From positions 1-15,879 of the forward strand of contig DATLTB010000024.1 in the NCBI GenBank assembly GCA_035533815.1: a stretch of DNA of 15,879 nt, in the 5' to 3' direction. This DNA comes from JANWKA01 sp035533815 (GTDB taxonomy: Bacteria > Bacteroidota > Bacteroidia > Chitinophagales > Chitinophagaceae). Positions 6,841 to 13,243 of this stretch are shown one piece after another; the first letter of the stretch is position 1, and each line of letters begins with the position of its first letter. The notes beneath the pieces were generated by a model. The model saw nothing but the letters and a program-made list of their open reading frames with translations. It was not told where the DNA came from and did no database searches. The position numbers and the translations under genes were made by a program.

Positions 6841-7539
6841 ATGGGAAAATTTGAAAGGATCCGGCAACATGCCTATGAAGCCAATATGCAGTTGCCCTCA
6901 CTTGGGCTGGTCTTGTTCACTTTCGGTAATGTCAGTGCGGCTGATCATGATGCCGGCGTCTTTGCGATCAAACCCAGCGGAGTACCTTATGGGGAACTGA
7001 CTGCAGAAAAGATGGTGGTGGTGGATTTTGAGGGTCGCATAGTGGACGGGGATTTCAAACCTTCCTCGGACACAAAAACACATGCTTTATTGTATCAGCG
7101 CTGGCCCAAAATCGGAGGCATAGCACATACGCATTCCACCTATGCTACCGCCTGGGCGCAGGCCCAGCGTCCCATTCCGGTCTATGGGACCACCCATGCG
7201 GATTATGCCAGGACGGAGATACCCTGTGCACCGCCCATGGATGACCTGATGATCAGCGGGGATTATGAATACCAGACCGGATTGCAGATCATGCACACCT
7301 TCCACCATTTAAACCTGGATTACACCGAGATGGAAATGATCCTGGTTGGTGGCCATGCCCCGTTCACCTGGGGAGAGACTGCGGAAAAAGCGGTATATCA
7401 TAGCGCCGTACTGGAAAACCTCGCCAGGATGGCTTTGCTGACCGAGCAGATCCGTACCGATGCAATACCCCTGAAAGAAGCGCTGATCAACAAGCATTTT
7501 AACCGAAAGCACGGACCGGATTCCTATTATGGCCAATGA
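6841..7539 (+). CDS. araD: L-ribulose-5-phosphate 4-epimerase
   Basis: The protein has 232 residues, one more than E. coli AraD. It belongs to the class II aldolase/AraD family and converts L-ribulose 5-phosphate to D-xylulose 5-phosphate by a Zn-dependent retro-aldol/aldol mechanism. The metal-binding His residues are H96 and H98 (IAHTHSTYATAW) and H172 (VGGHAPFTWG), each one residue off from the E. coli 95/97/171. The SGVPYGELT and SSDTKTHALLY stretches fit the phosphate and active-site loops. The C-terminal HGPDSYYGQ carries the catalytic tyrosine position (about 229). It sits between araB and araA, with gaps of 18 and 46 bases, as in known araBDA operons of the phylum. Confidence 0.96.
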   Translation: MGKFERIRQHAYEANMQLPSLGLVLFTFGNVSAADHDAGVFAIKPSGVPYGELTAEKMVVVDFEGRIVDGDFKPSSDTKTHALLYQRWPKIGGIAHTHSTYATAWAQAQRPIPVYGTTHADYARTEIPCAPPMDDLMISGDYEYQTGLQIMHTFHHLNLDYTEMEMILVGGHAPFTWGETAEKAVYHSAVLENLARMALLTEQIRTDAIPLKEALINKHFNRKHGPDSYYGQ

Positions 7540-7585
7540 TGCAGGGAATGACTTCAGATTATTTTGCGAAAAATGAATTAAAATC

Positions 7586-9088
7586 ATGATCAGCCTGAAA
7601 ACATTTGAAGCCTGGTTTGTCACCGGAAGCCAGGACCTCTATGGGGAAAAAACCCTCCATCAGGTTTCTGCCCATGCAGGTAAGATGGTGAAAGGGTTGG
7701 ATCATTCCTCCCGGATCCCGGTCAGGATCGTCTTCAAGCCGGTGGTGACCAACCCGGAGGCTATTCTGGCCGTTTGCCGGGAAGCCAACAATGCAGAAAA
7801 TTGCATCGGGATTATCGCCTGGATGCACACATTCTCTCCGGCCAAAATGTGGATCGGCGGCCTGAAGACTCTTCAAAAACCGCTCTTGCACCTTCATACA
7901 CAATTTAACCGGGACATTCCCTGGAAGGATATAGATATGGATTTCATGAACCTCAACCAGAGCGCTCATGGAGACCGGGAATTCGGTTATATGATGACCC
8001 GCATGCGGCTGAACCGGAAGGTGGTCACCGGATACTGGGAAGATCATGGGGTGCAGGATAAAATAAATACCTGGTGCCGGGCAGCCTGTGGATGGCACGA
8101 TTGGCAGGGTGCCCAATTTGTCCGGTTCGGGGATAATATGCGGCAGGTAGCCGTAACGGAAGGAGACAAAGTGGAAGCAGCCCTTCGTTTTGGTTTTTCC
8201 GTGAATACCCATGGGGTAGGCGACCTGGCCAAAGCTATCCGGGAGGTGAGCGATAAGGAAGTCAGTGGGCTGTGCAAAGAATATGCGGACACCTATAAAC
8301 TGTCCACTACCCTGAAAAAGGGAAATGCCGAACATGGTTCCCTGCGGGAAGCGGCCAGGATCGAGGCGGGGCTCCGCTCCTTCTTACTGCAGGGCCATTT
8401 CAAGGGGTTTACCGATACCTTTGAAGATCTTCATGGGCTGGCACAATTACCGGGCATTGCCGCCCAGCGGTTAATGATGGAAGGATATGGATTTGGGGCA
8501 GAAGGGGATTGGAAGACCGCTGCCCTGGTCCGGGCCATGAAGGTGATGGCCTCCGGACTGCCAGGCGGCAATTCTTTCATGGAAGACTACACCTATCATT
8601 TTGAACCGGAGCATGAATGGGTGCTGGGGTCCCATATGCTGGAGATCTGTCCATCCATAGCAGACCATAAACCATCCTGTGAGATCCATCCCCTGGGCAT
8701 CGGAGGTAAAAAAGATCCGGTCCGGCTGGTATTTGGGACGAAGGGAGGGCCCGGCCTGAATGCTTCAGTCATCGATCTGGGAGATCGTTTCCGGCTGGTG
8801 GTCAGTGAGGTGGAAGTGGTTAGCCCCCCGCATGCGCTGCCGAAATTACCGGTGGCCAGGGTTTTGTGGAAACCCTGGCCTGATATGGCCACCGGATGCA
8901 CTGCCTGGATCCTGGCAGGAGGCGCTCACCATACCTGCTTCAGCCAGAATCTCCAGGCAGAGCACCTCACCGACTTTGCCGACATGGCAGCCATAGAGTG
9001 CATCTGCATTGGCAGGGACACCACCTTGCCTGAGCTGAAAAATGAACTCCGCTGGAATGACCTGTATTATTCGCTGAACCACCGCTAA
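7586..9088 (+). CDS. araA: L-arabinose isomerase
   Basis: At 500 residues it has the same length as E. coli AraA. It interconverts L-arabinose and L-ribulose, normally with Mn2+, in a cytoplasmic hexamer. The start MISLKTFEAWFVTGSQDLYGE is the characteristic N-terminus. The metal/catalytic residues fall at the canonical positions: E306 (GFGAEGDWK), E333 (SFMEDYTY), H350 (LGSHMLE), and the AGGAHHT motif near 448-449. It is third in the operon, after araD, and is followed 21 bases later by the symporter. No truncation or missing key residue is seen. Confidence 0.97.
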   Translation: MISLKTFEAWFVTGSQDLYGEKTLHQVSAHAGKMVKGLDHSSRIPVRIVFKPVVTNPEAILAVCREANNAENCIGIIAWMHTFSPAKMWIGGLKTLQKPLLHLHTQFNRDIPWKDIDMDFMNLNQSAHGDREFGYMMTRMRLNRKVVTGYWEDHGVQDKINTWCRAACGWHDWQGAQFVRFGDNMRQVAVTEGDKVEAALRFGFSVNTHGVGDLAKAIREVSDKEVSGLCKEYADTYKLSTTLKKGNAEHGSLREAARIEAGLRSFLLQGHFKGFTDTFEDLHGLAQLPGIAAQRLMMEGYGFGAEGDWKTAALVRAMKVMASGLPGGNSFMEDYTYHFEPEHEWVLGSHMLEICPSIADHKPSCEIHPLGIGGKKDPVRLVFGTKGGPGLNASVIDLGDRFRLVVSEVEVVSPPHALPKLPVARVLWKPWPDMATGCTAWILAGGAHHTCFSQNLQAEHLTDFADMAAIECICIGRDTTLPELKNELRWNDLYYSLNHR

Positions 9089-9109
9089 GCTTTTCTGAAA
9101 AGATACTTT

Positions 9110-10807
9110 ATGAGCAAATTTGCCCGGGTTGACTATATCATTTTTATCATCTATTTCTTCGTGGTGGCCGGTTATGGGTATTGGATCTACCAGAGAAAAA
9201 AGAAAAAGCTGCAGAATACGCGGGATTTTTTCCTGGCCGAGGGCTCCCTCACCTGGTGGGCCATCGGAGCTTCCCTGATCGCTTCCAATATCTCCGCGGA
9301 ACAATTCATCGGGATGAGCGGAAACGGGTTCAGTGTCGGGATCGCCGTATCCGCCTATGAATGGATTGCTGCCGTGGCGCTGATCATTGTCGCGGTCTGG
9401 TTCATGCCGATCTACCTGAAGAATAAGATCTTCACCATGCCCCAGTTTCTGAAAACCCGCTACAATGAGACTTCCAGCCTGATCATGGCCATCTTCTGGC
9501 TGTTCCTCTATATCATCGTGAATTTGACTTCCATCATGTTCCTGGGCACCCTGGCGATCAACAATCTGGCGGGAGGGGGTGATTTTCATCTGATCGAGAT
9601 CGCCCTGAGCCTCTTCGCCCTGCTGATCACCCTGGGTGGCATGAAGGTGATCGGTTATACAGATGTCATCCAGGTGGTGGTGCTCATCATTGGAGGCCTG
9701 ACTACAACCTATGTAGCGCTGACCCTGGTCAGTGCAAGATTCGGGCTGGGAACCCATGCCCTGGCCGGCTTCAATGCCATGTTGCATTATGCCCCGGAAC
9801 ATTTTAAAATGATCCTGCCTAAACCCGGACCGGGAGCCACCCAGGATTATATCAACAGGTACGCTATCCTGCCTGGCATTGCGATGTATTTTGCAGGACA
9901 ATGGATTGTCAACCTGAACTATTGGGGCTGCAACCAGTATATCACGCAGCGGGCCCTGGGCGCCAACCTGCAGACCGCCCGGACGGGGATCCTGTTTGCC
10001 GGTTTCATGAAGCTGCTGATGCCCATGATCGTGATGTTACCGGGTATTGCCGCCTATGTACTATACACCCACGGGGGACTTCACGGTGCCATGAATTCGG
10101 GAGGTCATTTCGATGCAGATAATGCATATTCCGCCATCCTCGGATTTCTACCCCACGGGATGCGGGGGCTTTCCCTGGCTGCCCTGACAGCTGCCATCGT
10201 CGCTTCCCTGGCGGGGAAAGCGAACAGCATTTCCACTATTTTCACCCTGGATATTTACAAGAAGTATATCAGCAAGAACGCCGATGAGCAAAAGCTGGTC
10301 TGGATCGGCCGCCTGGTCATTGTGGCTGCCATGGTCATCTCCATCCTGCTGACCTGGCATGATGTCCTGGGTATTGGCGGGCAGGGAGGTTTCACCTTCA
10401 TCCAGAAATATACCGGGTTCATCAGCCCCGGCGTTTTTGCCATTTTCCTGCTGGGCATGTTCTGGAAACGCACCACCGGAGCAGCAGCCATAACCGGCAT
10501 CTTTTTAGGGCTGATTCTCTCTCTTGTATTTAATGATTATGCCCCGCAGTGGTTCGGGCATAACACCTGGCTATATACGGCATACCCCAATGGGCACGGT
10601 GGATATGAGATCCCTTTTCTGATCTGCATGGGACTGTCATTCCTGTTCACGGTGATCGCCATGGTCCTGGTCAGCCTGGCCGGGCCCCGCATCAATCCAA
10701 AGGCTTTTGCCATAGACAAATCCATGTTCAGGCTCAGGTCAAATACCCTGGTCCTGATCACGATCACCCTGGCTATCCTGACCATCCTGTATATCCGCTT
10801 CTGGTGA
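9110..10807 (+). CDS. Sodium/sugar symporter (SSS family, vSGLT-like), probable arabinose transporter
   Basis: This 565-residue inner-membrane protein has about 14 hydrophobic segments and a close resemblance to Vibrio vSGLT. Sugar-site residues known from that protein have clear equivalents: N60 and Q65 in SNISAEQFIGMSG, E84 in AYEW, N268 and the gating tyrosine Y271 in NLNYWGCNQY, K301 in GFMKLL, and Q432 in FIQKYTG. Of the Na+ site, A362 and S366 are kept, but the first serine of the pair (vSGLT S364) is A365. vSGLT S91 is also Ala here. The equivalences are from memory of vSGLT, without a computed alignment. Position directly after araA and in the same direction makes L-arabinose the likely substrate, with other pentoses or galactose possible. 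It ends the operon, and the ROK gene converges on it 19 bases later. Confidence 0.92.
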   Translation: MSKFARVDYIIFIIYFFVVAGYGYWIYQRKKKKLQNTRDFFLAEGSLTWWAIGASLIASNISAEQFIGMSGNGFSVGIAVSAYEWIAAVALIIVAVWFMPIYLKNKIFTMPQFLKTRYNETSSLIMAIFWLFLYIIVNLTSIMFLGTLAINNLAGGGDFHLIEIALSLFALLITLGGMKVIGYTDVIQVVVLIIGGLTTTYVALTLVSARFGLGTHALAGFNAMLHYAPEHFKMILPKPGPGATQDYINRYAILPGIAMYFAGQWIVNLNYWGCNQYITQRALGANLQTARTGILFAGFMKLLMPMIVMLPGIAAYVLYTHGGLHGAMNSGGHFDADNAYSAILGFLPHGMRGLSLAALTAAIVASLAGKANSISTIFTLDIYKKYISKNADEQKLVWIGRLVIVAAMVISILLTWHDVLGIGGQGGFTFIQKYTGFISPGVFAIFLLGMFWKRTTGAAAITGIFLGLILSLVFNDYAPQWFGHNTWLYTAYPNGHGGYEIPFLICMGLSFLFTVIAMVLVSLAGPRINPKAFAIDKSMFRLRSNTLVLITITLAILTILYIRFW

Positions 10808-10826
10808 GCAGCGGGAAAACCGTTGT

Positions 10827-11681
10827 TCATTCGGGATCCCGGTCATAACAAAGGGCTGCAGCACCCAGTATACCGCTATGTTCCAGTTCGGATACTTCAA
10901 TCCGCAGCCGTTGTGCGGAACGAGAATAGGCGAACATGTTCACCTGCTCCCAGAGGGTATCCCGGAAATAAGTATAGGCCTGGCTGACAGAACCGCCCAG
11001 GATGATCAGGTCCGTATCATACGTGTACAGGATCATCTTGATGGCCTGGCCCAGGTGGGCGCCCAGTTCCCCGAATAATACCCTGGCGTAAGCCTCCCCC
11101 CGTAAAGCATCCCGGAAAACTTTTTCCCCGTCCAGCCGATGGACATTGCGGAAGAACTGCCCGCAGCTGTAATATTCAAAGTATTTGTCCAGATAATTCA
11201 CCATACCGAACTCACCCGCCCCGCAATTGGCTCCCGCATAAAGTCTGTGGCGGATAATAATCCCAGCTCCCAGTCCAGTCCCGATGGTGAGACCGATCAG
11301 GTTTTCCCTTCCCCTCCCTTTTCCGAAATATAATTCTCCGAGGGCAAAGCAGTTTGCGTCATTATTGACCTGAACCGGAATCCCATACCGGGATTCCATG
11401 ATCTTTTTGAGGGAAACCTCTTTCCAGGATGGGATATTCTGCACCTCATAGACGATACCTTCTTCCAGGTCCACCACGCTGGGTACTCCGATACCAATCG
11501 CCCTGACTTGCGGATCCACCAGGATATCGGTGATCCGGAAAATATCTTCGAGGACTTCTTCCACAGTACCGGAACTGTTGATCCGGGCGCTTTGAAATGC
11601 ATGGACCCCGCCGGCATCAACTTTTGCGGCGCGTATCTGGGTGCCCCCCAGATCAATTCCCAGCACCATAGTTTGCATCAT
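10827..11681 (-). CDS. ROK-family sugar kinase lacking the usual zinc motif
   Basis: This 284-residue protein is a two-lobed ROK kinase. The N-terminal phosphate loop is GIDLGGTQIR (8-17), the catalytic base is D108 in VNNDANCFALGE, the glycine-rich IGTGLGAG is at 133-140, and the second ATP motif is LIILGGSVS (225-233). The usual ROK zinc site (GEIGH followed by CxCGxxGCxE) is degenerate: E157 is kept in GAGEFGM, but the His is replaced by Met160 and only one cysteine remains (C173 in SCGQFF). There is no DNA-binding helix-turn-helix, so it should be a kinase rather than a repressor. An in-frame TTG at 11687 would add two residues; I prefer the ATG at 11681. It follows the MFS gene with almost no gap, so it probably phosphorylates the sugar that transporter imports: glucosamine, glucose, mannose or fructose are all possible. 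Confidence 0.85.
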   Translation of the reverse strand: MMQTMVLGIDLGGTQIRAAKVDAGGVHAFQSARINSSGTVEEVLEDIFRITDILVDPQVRAIGIGVPSVVDLEEGIVYEVQNIPSWKEVSLKKIMESRYGIPVQVNNDANCFALGELYFGKGRGRENLIGLTIGTGLGAGIIIRHRLYAGANCGAGEFGMVNYLDKYFEYYSCGQFFRNVHRLDGEKVFRDALRGEAYARVLFGELGAHLGQAIKMILYTYDTDLIILGGSVSQAYTYFRDTLWEQVNMFAYSRSAQRLRIEVSELEHSGILGAAALCYDRDPE

Positions 11682-11689
11682 GTTCAAGA

Positions 11690-12946
11690 TCAGGTTATAT
11701 CCTCCGTTCGGCCCAGGGAAATGGTCTTATTGACAATGAGGGGCCTGGCCCAGAATCCGATAAGCAGGATATATCCCAGGGTCAGGTAAAGCAGCCCCAT
11801 GCCGGTGCGAAGGCCCAGGTGGTTACTGATCCAGCCGATAAGCAGGGTGACTACAGCGCCACCGATGACCCCGGTGAGCAGGATACCGGAAAAAGATCCA
11901 TGATGTTCGCTGACGGAATTCAGGGCCAGGGAAAAAATGATGGGATACATGACGGAAGCAAAAAATCCAACAATCGGAAAAGCCCAGAGGGAAACTTTTG
12001 CAGATCCGAATAATGCGGCTGAAAGGGCGATCAAAGCCAGCAGGGTAAAGCTGATCAGCACCCTGCGGCTATCCATGAATTTAAGCAGGATAAGGCCCAG
12101 TATGCCTCCCAGGGTCATCAGTCCCCAGAAATAGGAGACGGCTCCAGCCCCGGTAGTCTGCGGATCATATCCATGATAGGTGTGCAGAAACTGGGAAATC
12201 CAGTTTGCAGTTCCCTGTTCGGTACCCACATAGCAGAACAAGCCGACGAAAAAAAGGATGACGACCCTGTTACGCAGCAGGCCCAGGTGGGTTTTCATCG
12301 GACCCACCTGCTCCTCTTTTTTAAGCTCCACCCGGGGGAATTTAGAGCAAATGACAATCCCGATCATGACCAGGGAGATCAGGGTGAAGAGCCAGTATAG
12401 CGATATCCAGGGAAGTTGGGGAGGCACGATTCGAAGCAGGGTGGAAAAAATGATTCCGTGCCCCGATTGTATTTTCAGGTGAGTGACCAGGTAAGAATAA
12501 ACCAGGGGACTTATAAAAGAAGCCAGACCAAATACCAGCTGCCCCAGCACGGAATTGAAGGCAAAATGTTCCTCACCTCCGGAAATTCTCAGCAGGGGAT
12601 TGATGACCACCTGGAGCATGGCCATGCCGCATCCGATCACAAACAGGGAGATCACTGCGGTCAGGTAATTGGGGTCCAGGGCCAGGAGCAGGGAACCGGC
12701 AAAACCCAGGAAGAAACCGGCTATCATGATCCTTTTTTCCTTGTATTTCTCCACAAGCATTCCCGAAGGGATGCTCATCACCCCATAGGCAATAAAAAAC
12801 GCAAACGGAAGGACGGCTACCAGGACCAGGCTGAGGTGGAACTCTTTAATGATATCCGGGATCAGGGGACCAATGATATTGGTCAGGAAAGAAATGACAA
12901 AAAAACTGAGCAGGATCAGCCCCACCAGATAATAGTTGCGTTTCAT
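11690..12946 (-). CDS. MFS sugar transporter, FucP/GluP-like
   Basis: This 418-residue protein has about 12 membrane segments. Its N-terminal half has the FucP/GluP (FGHS) signature: LIPDIIKEFHLS, FAFFIAYGVMSIPSGMLVEKYKEKR, then GCGMAMLQVVINPLLRISG. These transporters import monosaccharides across the inner membrane, mostly with H+. Q112 stands where E. coli FucP has the proton-linked E135, a feature I recall as shared with glucose/galactose-type members. The ATG at 12946 is directly followed by the first hydrophobic helix. The ROK kinase gene starts within a few bases of the stop, so import and phosphorylation are coupled genetically. A secreted GH2 enzyme gene lies upstream on the same strand with a 297-base gap. 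The substrate is inferred from this context only. Confidence 0.85.
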   Translation of the reverse strand: MKRNYYLVGLILLSFFVISFLTNIIGPLIPDIIKEFHLSLVLVAVLPFAFFIAYGVMSIPSGMLVEKYKEKRIMIAGFFLGFAGSLLLALDPNYLTAVISLFVIGCGMAMLQVVINPLLRISGGEEHFAFNSVLGQLVFGLASFISPLVYSYLVTHLKIQSGHGIIFSTLLRIVPPQLPWISLYWLFTLISLVMIGIVICSKFPRVELKKEEQVGPMKTHLGLLRNRVVILFFVGLFCYVGTEQGTANWISQFLHTYHGYDPQTTGAGAVSYFWGLMTLGGILGLILLKFMDSRRVLISFTLLALIALSAALFGSAKVSLWAFPIVGFFASVMYPIIFSLALNSVSEHHGSFSGILLTGVIGGAVVTLLIGWISNHLGLRTGMGLLYLTLGYILLIGFWARPLIVNKTISLGRTEDIT

Positions 12947-13049
12947 AAATTGCTGGTTCGGACACCAGTGGACTTGCCACCGGGAGGAGAACCACTTCCT
13001 TTTTTATTTTTGTTTTGCCATAGTTTCGGATCATCATGCCACCATTAAT

Positions 13050-13079
13050 TTTGCCATGATCGGGACTCGTCTACATTTG
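13050..13079 (+). promoter_or_regulatory. Promoter-like element facing antisense to the GH2 gene
   Basis: TTTG (13050-13053) and TACATTTG (13072-13079) are spaced by 18 bases on the plus strand, an exact match to the Bacteroidota -33/-7 elements with a slightly short spacer. Transcription would start near 13086 and run into the inverted repeat at 13140-13201 and then antisense to the 3' end of the GH2 gene. No plus-strand gene lies downstream, so this is either a small or antisense RNA promoter or chance. I found no good minus-strand promoter for the MFS gene in this gap. Confidence 0.3.
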
Positions 13080-13139
13080 AACTAAAAATCAGGTATGTAC
13101 CGTTGTATGGTATATCATCCTGGTTTCAGTCCCTTCGGG

Positions 13140-13201
13140 TTAATCCAAATTATCCCCCCCTGCAGCTGGTACCGGAAGCCAAAGCACCGGATTTGGATTA
13201 A
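13140..13201. repeat. Perfect 11-bp inverted repeat with a 40-bp centre
   Basis: TTAATCCAAAT (13140-13150) is the exact reverse complement of ATTTGGATTAA (13191-13201). The centre holds a run of seven C, the overlapping palindromes CTGCAG and CAGCTG, then GGTACC, and the pentamer ACCGG twice. It lies between the GH2 stop and the MFS start. No U-tract follows on either strand, so a simple intrinsic terminator is unlikely. It could be a structured RNA element, a pair of protein-binding half sites, or a very small transposon-like remnant. Confidence 0.55.
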
Positions 13202-13243
13202 GCTGGTCAATGACTCCCTTCGCAGCCCTCGGTTATCCGCGCT

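Noticed and set aside
8846..9901. Long open frame on the minus strand (351 codons) opposite araA and the symporter gene
   Set aside because: Its composition is dominated by D, H, Q, G and R, typical of a frame antisense to a GC-rich real gene; both plus-strand genes have intact family motifs across the whole span.
10832..10841. Palindrome CGGGATCCCG at the 3' end of the ROK gene as a terminator
   Set aside because: It lies inside the coding end, is a short restriction-site-like palindrome without a T-tract on either side, and may be chance.
10827..11681. ROK protein as a transcriptional repressor (NagC/XylR type)
   Set aside because: The protein starts directly with the kinase phosphate loop and has no N-terminal helix-turn-helix.
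12846..13037. Minus-strand 63-codon frame overlapping the MFS start
   Set aside because: It runs out of frame through the first helices of the MFS gene and resembles nothing; the MFS start has clear family sequence right after it.
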